From Amycolatopsis sp. NBC_01480 (GTDB taxonomy: Bacteria > Actinomycetota > Actinomycetes > Mycobacteriales > Pseudonocardiaceae), in NCBI RefSeq assembly GCF_036227205.1, contig NZ_CP109442.1, positions 6,324,001 through 6,388,000 on the forward strand: a stretch of DNA of 64,000 nt. Reading direction: 5' to 3'. This document shows, piece after piece, positions 17,589-26,263 of the stretch. The position numbers and the translations under genes were made by a program. The notes beneath the pieces are model-generated. The model was not told the DNA's origin. It saw only the letters and a list, made by a program, of their open reading frames with translations, and searched no databases. How positions within the stretch are numbered: position 1 is the first letter of the stretch; every line of letters starts with the position of its first letter.

Positions 17589-18698
17589 TCAGGTGCGGGT
17601 GTCGTCCTTCTCCACGGCCGGTTCGGGCTCCGGCGCCTCGTCCGGGGCGGAGGAGCGAGACTCCTCCACCTCGTGCCGTTTGGGCCGCCGCAACGGGATC
17701 GTGGTGCGGTCCCAGAGCTTGTGGCCCTCCTCGGTGCGCATCCGCTCGTTCGCCCGCTCCATCTCCAGCCGCCGCCAGCGCCGCCGCTGACGCCGCGTGG
17801 CGCGCGCCGGCCACAGCTCCTGGATGGCGCTGTTGAAGTACGCGCCGCCCACCACCGCGAGCCCGATGAAGAACATCAGCAGCAGGAACGCGATCGGCGC
17901 GGCGAGCGCGCCGTAGGTGTAGCCGGTCTTGGTGATCCAGTTCAGGTAGATGCGCAGTCCCACACTGGAGAGCAGGAAGACCACCATCGCCAGCACCGCG
18001 CCCGGCAGCCCGCGGTGCCAGGGCAGCCGCCGCGGCAGCGCGAGCTTGTAGAGCGTGGTCAGCGCCAGCACGATCATCACGCCCAGCACCGGGAAGTAGA
18101 GCGTGCCGACCCACTCGGTGACGGTCGGGCGCCACTCGGCCGGGAAGAACTCCGGCAGCAGGTCCGGCCCGATCGCCAGCAGTGGCAGCCCGACCACCAG
18201 GATCACCAGCCCGCACAGGTACAGCAGCAGCGCGAAGATCCGCTGCCACACCTCGTTGCGCACGCCGTACTGGTCGTGCGCGACGGTGATCGCGTCCACG
18301 AACGAGGACATCGCCGACGAGCCCGCCCACAGCGAGATGAGGAAGCCCACCGAGACGATCTCGCCCTTGCCGACGGTGAGGATGCTGTTCACCGTCGGCT
18401 CGATGATCTCCTGCACCGCGTTGGCGCTGAAAATGGTGCGGCAGAAGGTGATGATCCGGTCGTGCGCGGCGGTGACCACGTCCTGGCCGAACCACTCGCC
18501 GACGAAGCCGAGGCTGCCCAGCAGCCCGAGCAGCAGCGGCGGGAGCGACAGGGTCTGCCAGAACGCGGCTTCGGCGGCCTCGGAGAAGATGTTGCCGTCC
18601 CAGGCCTTGGCGAAGGTGCGCGTGATGAGGCGCCACGGCCCCTTGCGCGCCGTCTTCATCGCGGTCGCCGCCCCGGCGTCCGGTTTCGCCTCGCTCAT
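17589..18698 (-). CDS. YihY/BrkB-family membrane protein (369 aa)
   Basis: Inner-membrane protein of unknown function, formerly mis-annotated as ribonuclease BN. About six hydrophobic helices; diagnostic segments include WDGNIFSEAAEAAFWQTLSL, the SLWAGSSAMSSFVDAITVAH motif, GPDLLPEFFPAEW, and LAAPIAFLLLMFFIGLAVVG. The cytoplasmic C-tail (about 300-369) is long and charged. ATG at 18698 is taken over 18713 because a GGGA sequence lies before it. The orthologue beside sigB in M. tuberculosis is Rv2707. Confidence 0.88.
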   Translation of the reverse strand: MSEAKPDAGAATAMKTARKGPWRLITRTFAKAWDGNIFSEAAEAAFWQTLSLPPLLLGLLGSLGFVGEWFGQDVVTAAHDRIITFCRTIFSANAVQEIIEPTVNSILTVGKGEIVSVGFLISLWAGSSAMSSFVDAITVAHDQYGVRNEVWQRIFALLLYLCGLVILVVGLPLLAIGPDLLPEFFPAEWRPTVTEWVGTLYFPVLGVMIVLALTTLYKLALPRRLPWHRGLPGAVLAMVVFLLSSVGLRIYLNWITKTGYTYGALAAPIAFLLLMFFIGLAVVGGAYFNSAIQELWPARATRRQRRRWRRLEMERANERMRTEEGHKLWDRTTIPLRRPKRHEVEESRSSAPDEAPEPEPAVEKDDTRT

Positions 18699-18890
18699 GG
18701 TGGGTCCCAGCATGGTCCATTCGCGCGAATTTGGCTCGTCACCGGTGGTATTCGCGGGCGTGTCGGGTGAACGCCGGGTGAGTTCCGCCGTGGCGGTGCC
18801 CCGCGCCGGCGCACCCGGAAGGTAAGCTCACGGGAGTGCCCTCACCGCAGTCGCCGGCGTCGAAGCCGGTACCACAGTGGGGGTTCTTGC

Positions 18891-20705
18891 ATGTCACAGC
18901 CGCACGTCACGGCCGAAGGCCGCGGCATCCGCGTTATCCGAGCAGGGGGTGAGCCGAGTTTGTCCGACACGACCGAACGGGTCCTCGGGGCACCGCCCGC
19001 CGAGCAGGACTCCACCGCCCGCCCGCTGCGGGCCTGGCAGCGCCGCGCGCTGACCAAGTACCTGACCCGGCGGCCGAAGGACTTCCTGGCGGTCGCGACG
19101 CCGGGCGCCGGCAAGACGGTGTTCGGCCTGCGGATCGCGGCAGAGCTGCTGTCGGACCGCACCATCGAGGCCGTCACGATCGTCACCCCGACCGAGCACC
19201 TGAAGCACCAGTGGGCCGCTTCGGCCGCGGCGGCCGGGATCGCGATCGACTCCAACTTCCGCAACACCACCGGCGTCACGTCGTCGGACTACCAGGGCGT
19301 CGCGGTCACGTACGCGCAGATCGCCGCGCACCCCACGCTGCACCGGGTGCGCACGGAGAACCGCAAGACGCTGGTCATCCTCGACGAGATCCACCACGGC
19401 GGCGACGCGAAGTCGTGGGGCGACGCGGTGCGCGAGTCGTTCACCCCCGCGGTGCGCCGGCTCGCGCTGACCGGGACCCCGTTCCGCAGCGACGATTCGG
19501 CCATCCCGTTCGTCACCTACGAGCCCGACGAGAGCGGCTTCCAGCGCAGCAAGGCCGACCACTCGTACGGCTACGCCGAGGCGCTGGCCGACGGCGTGGT
19601 CCGGCCGGTGGTCTTCCTCGCCTACTCCGGCGAAGCCTCCTGGCGCACCAGCGCGGGGGAGGAGTTCACCGCGCGCCTGGGCGAACCGCTCACCGCGGAG
19701 CAGAACGCGCGGGCCTGGCGCACGGCGCTGGACCCGGCGGGCGAGTGGGTCCCGTCGGTGCTCCAGGCCGCCGATACCCGGCTTTCGCAGCTGCGCGCGC
19801 AGGGCATCCCGGACGCGGGCGGCCTGGTCATCGCGACGGACCAGGAGTCGGCCCGCGCGTACGCGAAGATCCTGGAGCGGATGTCCGGGCAGACCCCGAC
19901 CGTGGTGCTCTCGGACGACCCCAAGGCGTCCGGGCGGATCAAGGAGTTCTCCGACTCGACCGACCGCTGGCTGGTCGCGGTCCGGATGGTCTCGGAGGGC
20001 GTCGACGTGCCGCGGCTGGCTGTGGGTGTGTACGCCACCAGCGCGTCCACCCCGCTGTTCTTCGCCCAGGCCATCGGCCGTTACGTGCGGGCCCGCAAGC
20101 CCGGCGAGACGGCCAGTGTCTTCCTGCCCAGCGTCCCGGTGCTGCTGGAGCTGGCGAGCGAGCTGGAAGCCCAGCGCGACCACGTGCTCGGCAAGCCGCA
20201 CCGCGAGAAGGAGGGCTGGGACGACGAGCTCCTCGCCCAGGCCAACCGGACCGAGGACGAGCCGGGCGAGGAGGAGAAGGCGTTCACCTCCCTCGGCGCG
20301 TCGGCCGAACTCGATCAGGTGATCTACGACGGCAACTCGTTCGGGACCGCCGTCTTCTCCGGCTCCGACGAGGAGCAGGAGTACCTCGGCCTGCCCGGCC
20401 TGCTGGAGCCGGACCAGGTCCGCGCCCTGCTGCGCAAGCGGCAGGAGGAGCAGCTCTCCGACGAGAAACGCCGCAAGCCCAAGGACGAGCAGCCCGCGGC
20501 GCCCGCGCGGCCGCAGTCGGTGAGCGAGCGGATCGGCACGCTGCGCAAGGAGCTGAACGCGCTGGTCGGCATGTACCACCACCGCACCAAGAAGCCCCAC
20601 GGCGCGATCCACAACGAGCTACGCAGGGTGTGCGGCGGGCCGCCCACCGCCATGGCGACCATGGAGCAGCTCGAGGAACGGATCGTCACGCTCCGTTCCT
20701 GGTAG
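18891..20705 (+). CDS. DEAD/DEAH-box (superfamily 2) helicase (604 aa)
   Basis: ATP-dependent nucleic-acid motor. Motif I ATPGAGKTVFGLRIA (about residue 65), motif II variant DEIHHGG, motif III LALTGTPFR, C-terminal helicase lobe with VRMVSEGVDVPRLAVGVYAT (motif V) and QAIGRYVRARKPGE (motif VI). The architecture is that of the XPB/ResIII-like type, with a charged tail (about 500-604) containing KRQEEQLSDEKRRKPKDEQ and a small closing helical module. RNA or DNA preference cannot be told. Divergent from yihY and followed by an unusual repeat element rather than a gene. Confidence 0.88.
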   Translation: MSQPHVTAEGRGIRVIRAGGEPSLSDTTERVLGAPPAEQDSTARPLRAWQRRALTKYLTRRPKDFLAVATPGAGKTVFGLRIAAELLSDRTIEAVTIVTPTEHLKHQWAASAAAAGIAIDSNFRNTTGVTSSDYQGVAVTYAQIAAHPTLHRVRTENRKTLVILDEIHHGGDAKSWGDAVRESFTPAVRRLALTGTPFRSDDSAIPFVTYEPDESGFQRSKADHSYGYAEALADGVVRPVVFLAYSGEASWRTSAGEEFTARLGEPLTAEQNARAWRTALDPAGEWVPSVLQAADTRLSQLRAQGIPDAGGLVIATDQESARAYAKILERMSGQTPTVVLSDDPKASGRIKEFSDSTDRWLVAVRMVSEGVDVPRLAVGVYATSASTPLFFAQAIGRYVRARKPGETASVFLPSVPVLLELASELEAQRDHVLGKPHREKEGWDDELLAQANRTEDEPGEEEKAFTSLGASAELDQVIYDGNSFGTAVFSGSDEEQEYLGLPGLLEPDQVRALLRKRQEEQLSDEKRRKPKDEQPAAPARPQSVSERIGTLRKELNALVGMYHHRTKKPHGAIHNELRRVCGGPPTAMATMEQLEERIVTLRSW

Positions 20706-20742
20706 CGCCGGTCCCGCCCGCCCTGCTGGCCCCTCGCTCCAA

Positions 20743-20880
20743 GCGCCCCAATGTGGCGTTGGTTGCGCTCAACGCACCCAATGTGGCGTTGGGTGCGTGG
20801 AATCAGGGCTGGGCGCGGAGCGTCTCCGTTGAGGGTGGTGGTGGGGCAGGGCTGGAGCACCGAACGCCACATTGGGGCGC
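20743..20880 (+). repeat. 138-bp inverted-repeat-ended element, copy 1
   Basis: Ends are a perfect 18-bp inverted repeat, GCGCCCCAATGTGGCGTT (20743-20760) and its complement (20863-20880). A third AATGTGGCGTT unit lies inside (20780-20790). The interior is the reverse complement, with few changes, of the interior of the element at 25898-26035, which has the same length. No coding capacity. Confidence 0.8.
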
Positions 20881-21049
20881 ATCGCGTTGGGCCGACCGGG
20901 TACGCGCCGGGCCCGGGTTTCATGATCACTGCGCGTGTTCCGCCGGCGCCACGATCGACGGTCACGCTGAGTATGTGCTGGCGATCACTCCGTCAGGCGA
21001 TTTACGCTTTCCGGACGGTCGCCGGGCCATGTTGCCGAACCGTGTCCAA

Positions 21050-21079
21050 TTGGTGTCATTTAATCGATCCAGCTATCTT
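21050..21079 (+). promoter_or_regulatory. candidate -35/-10 promoter of the sugar ABC operon
   Basis: TTGGTG (21050-21055), 18 nt, TATCTT (21074-21079): a recognisable primary-sigma pattern in an unusually AT-rich stretch. Transcription would begin near 21086, just before the operator palindrome. Confidence 0.55.
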
Positions 21080-21097
21080 CCGCGAAGCTGCTCAGCG

Positions 21098-21124
21098 GCA
21101 TATGTTGTCGGCCACAACATATGC
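21098..21124. promoter_or_regulatory. palindromic operator upstream of the sugar-binding gene
   Basis: Perfect inverted repeat GCATATGTTGT-CGGCC-ACAACATATGC, 11-bp arms, 60 bp before the start codon and just downstream of the predicted transcription start. The ROK regulator encoded as the last gene of the operon is the natural candidate to bind here. Confidence 0.7.
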
Positions 21125-21184
21125 GCGTCGGTGCGCCGGGTCCCCGGATTCACCGCCCGCGAGCATGATCCGGAAGGAACGAGG

Positions 21185-22318
21185 ATGCGCAGCAGAACCC
21201 TTACCCTCCTTGCCGCCACGGTGAGCGCCGGCCTGGTGCTTACCGCTTGCGGTGCCAACTCCAACTCCGGGGGCTCTGCGAACAGCTCCTCGGCGGCCTC
21301 CGCTCCGGCGGGCGGCGGCGCCAACGGCAAGGTCGGCGTGATCCTCCCGGAGACCGCCACCTCCGCCCGCTGGGAAGCCTTCGACAAGCCGATGCTCCAG
21401 GCCGCGCTCTCGGCCCAGGGCTTCTCGGCGGACATCCAGAACGCCCAGGGCGACAACCAGAAGTTCTCGACGCTGGCCGACGGCTTCATCAGCCAGGGCG
21501 TCAAGGTCCTGGTCATCGCCCCGTCCGACCCGGCGGTCGGCGCGGCCATCGAGGCCAAGGCGAAGACCGCGGGCATCCCGGTCATCGACTACGACCGCCC
21601 GAGCCTCGGCGGCTCGGCCGACTACTACGTCTCGTTCGACAACGAGAAGGTCGGCGAGCTTCAGGCCCAGGGCCTGGTCGACGCGCTGAAGGGCAAGCCG
21701 AAGCCGGCCATCGTCCAGATCGAGGGCGCGCCGACGGACAACAACGCCACCCTGTTCGGCGACGGGCACGACAAGATCCTCAAGCCGCTGTACGCCTCGG
21801 GCGCCATGACGCTGGTCCGCAAGCAGGCCATCAACGACTGGGACGCCGCGCTCGGCGGCACCACCTTCGAGCAGATCTTCACCGGCGCCGGCGGCAAGAT
21901 CGACGGTGTCGTGGCGGCGAACGACGAGCTCGCCGGCGCGGTCATCACCGTGCTGAAGAAGAACGGCCTCAACGGCAAGGTCCCGGTCACCGGCCAGGAC
22001 TCCACCGCGGCCGGCCTGCAGGCCATCCTGCGCGGCGACCAGACGCTGACGATCTTCAAGCCGATCAAGGAAGAGGCGGAGAACACCGCGAAGCTGGCCG
22101 CCGCGCTGGCGAAGAACGACACGGCCGCCGCCGACAAGATCGCCACGGGCACGCTGCACGACCCGAAGAACAACCGCGACCTCAAGTCGGTCCTGCTGAC
22201 CCCGCAGCTGATCACCATCAACAACGTCAAGGACGTCGTCTCCCAGGGCTACGTCAAGGCGTCGGAGATCTGCACCGGCGACCTCGCCGCCAAGTGCACC
22301 CAGTACGGCATCTCCTGA
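21185..22318 (+). CDS. xylF: sugar ABC transporter substrate-binding lipoprotein, XylF-like (377 aa)
   Basis: Extracytoplasmic receptor for a pentose, probably D-xylose. Lipobox LVLTAC (Cys22) after a short signal, Ser/Gly linker, then a periplasmic-binding-protein fold type I domain: VGVILPETATSARWEAFDKP, AQGDNQKFSTLADGFISQG, VLVIAPSDPAVGAA, IPVIDYDRP, VVAANDELAGAVI, VTGQDSTAAGLQAI. The GQDST and NDELA elements are characteristic of XylF. ATG at 21185 with GGAAGGA 6 nt upstream. First gene of the operon, under the operator at 21098-21124. Confidence 0.9.
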   Translation: MRSRTLTLLAATVSAGLVLTACGANSNSGGSANSSSAASAPAGGGANGKVGVILPETATSARWEAFDKPMLQAALSAQGFSADIQNAQGDNQKFSTLADGFISQGVKVLVIAPSDPAVGAAIEAKAKTAGIPVIDYDRPSLGGSADYYVSFDNEKVGELQAQGLVDALKGKPKPAIVQIEGAPTDNNATLFGDGHDKILKPLYASGAMTLVRKQAINDWDAALGGTTFEQIFTGAGGKIDGVVAANDELAGAVITVLKKNGLNGKVPVTGQDSTAAGLQAILRGDQTLTIFKPIKEEAENTAKLAAALAKNDTAAADKIATGTLHDPKNNRDLKSVLLTPQLITINNVKDVVSQGYVKASEICTGDLAAKCTQYGIS

Positions 22319-22347
22319 GCTGACTGAGTAGCACAACCCCGTTACCG

Positions 22348-22388
22348 CCGGGCCGGGATGCGTACCCCGACGACGCATCCCGGCCCGG
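22348..22388 (+). promoter_or_regulatory. intercistronic hairpin between binding-protein and ATPase genes
   Basis: CCGGGCCGGGATGCG (22348-22362) and its exact complement (22374-22388), 15-bp arms, 11-nt loop. No U-tract follows. Placed to act as a partial terminator or 3'-end stabiliser that gives more binding protein than membrane components. Confidence 0.7.
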
Positions 22389-22415
22389 TACCCACGCGAG
22401 AGATATGCGAACCCC

Positions 22416-23189
22416 ATGAGCGAGCCCATTCTCGACATCAAAGGCCTGAACAAGAGCTTCGGCCCGGTCCACGTCCTGCACGACGTGGACTTCGCCGTGC
22501 GGGCGGGCGAGGTGACCGCGCTGGTCGGTGACAACGGCGCCGGCAAGTCGACCCTCGTCAAGTGCGTCGCCGGCATCCACCCCTACGACACGGGCACGGT
22601 GCTGTTCAACGGCGAGCCGGCCCACATCCACAGCCCCAAGGACGCCGGCGAGCTCGGCATCGAGGTCGTCTACCAGGACCTCGCGCTGGCCGACAACCTC
22701 GACATCGTGCAGAACATGTTCCTCGGCCGCGAGCGCGGCAGCCGCTGGCTGCTCGACGAGGCCAGCATGGAGAAGGCCGCGCGCGAAACGCTGGCCTCCC
22801 TGTCGGTGCGCACCGTGAAGTCCGTGCGCACCCCGGTCTCCTCGCTGTCGGGCGGCCAGCGCCAGACCGTCGCGATCGCGAAGTCGGTGCTGTGGAACAG
22901 CAAGGTCGTGATCCTGGACGAGCCGACCGCCGCGCTCGGCGTCGCGCAGACCCGGCAGGTGCTGGACCTGGTCCGCCGCCTGGCCGAGCAGGGCCTCGGC
23001 GTGGTGCTGATCAGCCACAACATGGCCGACGTGTTCGAGGTCGCCGACCGCATCAACGTGCTGTACCTGGGCCGTCTCGTGGCGGAGGTCCAGACCAAGG
23101 ACGTGAACCACAGCCAGGTCGTCGAACTGATCACCGCGGGCCGGTCGGGCGACCTCGGCTTGGCCCGCCCCGAAGCCGTCGCGCTGTGA
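22416..23189 (+). CDS. xylG: sugar ABC transporter ATP-binding protein, single-domain XylG-like (257 aa)
   Basis: ATPase for the importer. Walker A GDNGAGKSTLVKCVAG, signature LSGGQRQTVAIAK, Walker B VVILDEPTAALG, and a switch His in LISHNMADVFEVA. Canonical XylG/RbsA proteins are about 500 aa with two ATPase domains; this one has a single domain and must dimerise, a form known from FrcA-type and many actinobacterial systems. The stop overlaps a possible GTG start for the permease at 23186. Confidence 0.9.
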   Translation: MSEPILDIKGLNKSFGPVHVLHDVDFAVRAGEVTALVGDNGAGKSTLVKCVAGIHPYDTGTVLFNGEPAHIHSPKDAGELGIEVVYQDLALADNLDIVQNMFLGRERGSRWLLDEASMEKAARETLASLSVRTVKSVRTPVSSLSGGQRQTVAIAKSVLWNSKVVILDEPTAALGVAQTRQVLDLVRRLAEQGLGVVLISHNMADVFEVADRINVLYLGRLVAEVQTKDVNHSQVVELITAGRSGDLGLARPEAVAL

Positions 23190-23209
23190 GCAACGAGAAA
23201 GAACCGGAC

Positions 23210-24643
23210 ATGACTGAGACCCCTGCCAAGCCCGCGCAGCCGGATGCCGCGGCGAACGCGATCGCCGACTTCGGCATCGACACCACGTCGATGTCCACGG
23301 GCGAGGCGATCAAGGACTACTTCGCGCGGATGAAGGACGGCCAGCTCGGCTCGATCCCGGCCGTGCTCGGCGTGATCGTGCTGGCGATCCTGTTCAGCGC
23401 CCTGTCGGGCGACTTCTTCACGCTGCGGAACATCGCGAACCTGCTCGCGCAGGGCGCGGGCCAGACCATCATCGCCATGGGCATCGTGTTCGTGCTGCTG
23501 CTGGGGGAGATCGACCTCTCCGCCGGCACCGCGTCCGGCCTGTGCGCCTCGGTGATGGCCCTGCACTACGTCAAGGCCGGCAACCTGCTGGGGTCCATGG
23601 GCACGGGCGTGTTCATCTCGTTCCTGGTGGTGCTCGGGATCGCGGTCGTGCTGGCGCTGCTGCAGCGCATCTGGGCGGGCGCGGTGATCGCGGCGATCGG
23701 CATCGGCCTGATCGCGTTCGGCGTGCCGGTGAACGCGTGGCTGGAAATGCTGATCGCGATCTGCGTCGGCACCGCGATCGGCTGCATCACCGGCTTCCTG
23801 GTGTCGAAGATCGGCATGCCGTCCTTCGTCGTGACGCTGGCGCTGTTCATCGTCTGGCAGGGCGTGATCCTGCAGTTCATCGGCGAGGGCGGCACGCTGC
23901 CGATCAGCACCAGCGACACGCTGAACGCGGTGGCGAACGGCAACCTCTCGGTCGCGGGCAGCTGGATCCTGTTCATCATCGCGGCCGGCGGTTACGCGCT
24001 CGTCGCGCTCGGACAGCACTTCTCCCGCCGCAAGCGCGGCCTGGTGGTGCAGCCGACGCCGATCGTGCTGTTCAAGGTCGGCGTGGTCGCGGTGCTCGCG
24101 GCGGTGTCGACCGCGCTGCTGTCGGTCAACCGCTCTTCGAGCAGCCTCGTGGTGATCCAGGGCGTCCCGTTCGTGGTCCCGATCGTGCTGGTGCTGCTGG
24201 TCGCGGGCACGTACGTGCTCAACCGCACGCGCTACGGCCGGCACATCTACGCGGTCGGCGGCAACAAGGAAGCGGCCCGCCGCGCCGGTATCAACGTGGC
24301 GAAGCTGCGCACCAGCGTGTTCGTGATCAGCTCGACCTTCGCCGCGATCGGCGCGATCGTCTACTCGTCGAAGATCGGCGCGGTCAACCCGCAGTCCGGT
24401 GGCCTCAACACGCTGCTGTTCGCGGTGGGCGCGGCGGTCATCGGCGGCACCTCGCTGTTCGGCGGCAAGGGCCGGATGATCGACGCGGTGATCGGCGGGA
24501 CCGTGCTGGCGATCGTGACCAACGGGCTCGGCCTGCTCCAGCAGTCCTCGGCCGTGGTCAACATCGTCACCGGCCTGGTCCTGATGCTCGCGGCCTCGGT
24601 GGACGCGCTTTCGCGGCGCCGAGCGGCTGCGTCGGCACGCTGA
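23210..24643 (+). CDS. xylH: sugar ABC transporter permease, XylH-like (477 aa)
   Basis: Membrane channel subunit. About 10-12 hydrophobic segments beginning near residue 45; family hallmarks MGIVFVLLLGEIDLSAG, the permease loop GRHIYAVGGNKEAARRAGIN, and GGLNTLLFAVGAAVIGGTSLFGGKGR. The size is larger than RbsC (about 320 aa) and in keeping with XylH. ATG at 23210 chosen; GTG 23186 directly overlapping the ATPase stop is an alternative adding 8 residues. Confidence 0.9.
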   Translation: MTETPAKPAQPDAAANAIADFGIDTTSMSTGEAIKDYFARMKDGQLGSIPAVLGVIVLAILFSALSGDFFTLRNIANLLAQGAGQTIIAMGIVFVLLLGEIDLSAGTASGLCASVMALHYVKAGNLLGSMGTGVFISFLVVLGIAVVLALLQRIWAGAVIAAIGIGLIAFGVPVNAWLEMLIAICVGTAIGCITGFLVSKIGMPSFVVTLALFIVWQGVILQFIGEGGTLPISTSDTLNAVANGNLSVAGSWILFIIAAGGYALVALGQHFSRRKRGLVVQPTPIVLFKVGVVAVLAAVSTALLSVNRSSSSLVVIQGVPFVVPIVLVLLVAGTYVLNRTRYGRHIYAVGGNKEAARRAGINVAKLRTSVFVISSTFAAIGAIVYSSKIGAVNPQSGGLNTLLFAVGAAVIGGTSLFGGKGRMIDAVIGGTVLAIVTNGLGLLQQSSAVVNIVTGLVLMLAASVDALSRRRAAASAR

Positions 24644-24666
24644 CGCGTGATGGGACGATTCAGCCG

Positions 24667-25836
24667 GTGAGCAGCTCACCCGTCGCACGACCCGATGAGG
24701 TGCGCCGGCACAACCGCACGACCTTGCTCCGCCTGCTGCACGTCAGCGGGCCCAGCACCCGGGCGACGCTGGCCACCGCGCTGGGGCTCAACCGCAGCAC
24801 GATCAAAACGCTCGTCGACGGCCTCGCGGAAGCGGGCGTCGTCGAGGAGCGGGTGCCGAGGCCGGGACGGGGGGCGGGCCGCCCCTCGCTCCTGGTCCTG
24901 CCCCAGCCGCACGCGGCGGTGGTGCTCGCGGTCGACCTCCAGGTCGAGCACGTGGCGATCGCGCTGGTGGGGCTGGGCGGCCAGATCCTCGGCCGCAACA
25001 GCTGGAACCTGCACGGCCGGACGCGCACCGCGGACGAGGTGATCACGCACGTGATCGAGTCGGCCGCGGTGCTGGCCGGCGACCTCGGGGTCCAGCCGAT
25101 CGCGGCGGGGGTCTCTGTGCCCGGGGTCGTGCGGCGCGCCGACGGCCACGTGCACGAGGCGCCCAACCTGCGCTGGACCGACGTCGCCCTCGGCGAACGG
25201 CTGTCCAGTGTGCTGCGGATCCCGATCCTCGTCGGCAACGACGCGGAACTCGGTGCCGTGGCGGAACATTTGCGCGGCGCGGCCCGCGGCTCGTCCGACG
25301 CCGTGTACGTCTCCGCCGACGTGGGCGTCGGCGGCGGCGTGATCGCCCAGGGCTCTTCGCTGCGCGGCGGCGCGGGCTACGTCGGCGAGATCGGCCACAT
25401 GGTCGTCCGCCCGGGCGGGCGGCCCTGTTACTGCGGCAGCAGCGGCTGCTGGGAGACCGAGATCGGCGAGGCCGCGCTGTGCCGCGCTCTGGGCCTGCCG
25501 GAGGAGACCCCGCGCGGCGCCATCCTGTTCGAGCTGCGGGAGCTGTCCCGCAACCCGGAGGAGGCCGCGTCCCGGCTCGCGGAGTTCGCCGAGTGGCTGA
25601 CCCTCGGCCTGGTCAACGTGGTCAACCTGCTGGGCCCGCAACTGGTCGTGCTGGGCGACCTGCTCACGGTGCTGCCGGAGTCGGTGCTCCAGCCGATCGC
25701 CGCCGAGGTCCGCCGGCGCAGCCTGGTCAGCCGCGCGGTCGGCGGCACCCGGATCGTCAGCTCGGCCCTCGGCGCCGACGTGAAGCTGCTGGGCGCTGCC
25801 GAGGTGGCGTTCGAAGTGGTCCTGGACACGGTCTGA
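24667..25836 (+). CDS. ROK-family transcriptional regulator, XylR-like (389 aa)
   Basis: Sugar-responsive repressor. Winged helix at about residues 12-65 (NRTTLLRLLHVSGPSTRATL, LNRSTIKTLVDGLAEAGVV), then a ROK sugar-kinase-like fold with a zinc-binding CYCGSSGCWE and GEIGHMVV. As last gene of the sugar operon it probably autoregulates through the palindrome at 21098-21124. GTG start 23 bp after xylH. The 138-bp repeat, copy 2, begins 61 bp after the stop. Confidence 0.88.
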   Translation: MSSSPVARPDEVRRHNRTTLLRLLHVSGPSTRATLATALGLNRSTIKTLVDGLAEAGVVEERVPRPGRGAGRPSLLVLPQPHAAVVLAVDLQVEHVAIALVGLGGQILGRNSWNLHGRTRTADEVITHVIESAAVLAGDLGVQPIAAGVSVPGVVRRADGHVHEAPNLRWTDVALGERLSSVLRIPILVGNDAELGAVAEHLRGAARGSSDAVYVSADVGVGGGVIAQGSSLRGGAGYVGEIGHMVVRPGGRPCYCGSSGCWETEIGEAALCRALGLPEETPRGAILFELRELSRNPEEAASRLAEFAEWLTLGLVNVVNLLGPQLVVLGDLLTVLPESVLQPIAAEVRRRSLVSRAVGGTRIVSSALGADVKLLGAAEVAFEVVLDTV

Positions 25837-25897
25837 GGCTCACGCCCCCGGCTCTGCCCCCGCTCCCGCCCCGGCCTCCGCTCCGCCCGGCTTTGAA

Positions 25898-26035
25898 GCG
25901 CCCCAATGTGGCGTTGGTTGCTCCAGCCCTGCCCCACCACCACCCTCAACGGAGGCGCTTCGCGCCCAGTCTTGATTCCACGCACCCAATGTGGCGTTGG
26001 GTGCGTTGGACGCACCGAACGCCACATTGGGGCGC
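25898..26035 (-). repeat. 138-bp inverted-repeat-ended element, copy 2 (opposite orientation)
   Basis: The same 18-bp terminal arms (25898-25915 and 26018-26035) and exactly the same length as 20743-20880, with the 102-bp interior reversed. One internal 11-bp AATGTGGCGTT unit is flipped relative to the rest of the interior. The two elements bracket the sugar ABC/ROK operon. Confidence 0.8.
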
Positions 26036-26207
26036 ATCGGGCGAAGCGGGAGGCGGGCCGAGCGTCAGGTGGGCCGGGGCGCAGCGGGCGGCGAGCTGAC
26101 GGGGCGGGGCTGCGGCGAGAGAGCGCAGCGAGGGTGTGGGGGGGAGAGTGCGGCGAGTGAGCGTGGCGACGCTCCGGGCGTCGAGCGCTAAGATCCCCGG
26201 AACGCCA

Positions 26208-26240
26208 GAAGCGGCAGGCGCATCGGGCGCCTGCCGCTTC
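26208..26240 (-). terminator. hairpin terminator of the DUF7455 gene
   Basis: GAAGCGGCAGGCGC (26208-26221) and its complement (26227-26240), 5-nt loop, 23 bp beyond the stop of the minus-strand gene. Confidence 0.65.
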
Positions 26241-26263
26241 CGGTCGAGTTCCTTGGGGACCCC

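Larger units (their letters stand above)
20706..21184. other. intergenic region: repeat element, promoter and operator of the sugar ABC operon
   Basis: 479 bp holding the 138-bp element (20743-20880), a promoter and a palindromic operator, each listed below. No ORF of its own is supported. Confidence 0.6.
25837..26263. other. intergenic region with repeat copy 2 and terminator
   Basis: 427 bp. Holds the second 138-bp element and the hairpin at 26208-26240. The segment 26040-26200 is GC-rich and shows no gene. Confidence 0.5.

Noticed and set aside
17538..18770. Long plus-strand frame over yihY
   Set aside because: Overlaps a clear YihY family gene; contains no recognisable domain.
20706..21060. 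Small coding gene in the helicase/sugar-operon gap
   Set aside because: Frames here are artefacts of the 138-bp repeat; no conserved motif.
26040..26200. Extra reading frames in the GC-rich spacer after the second 138-bp element
   Set aside because: Repetitive Gly/Arg text and overlap in three frames; no support for translation.
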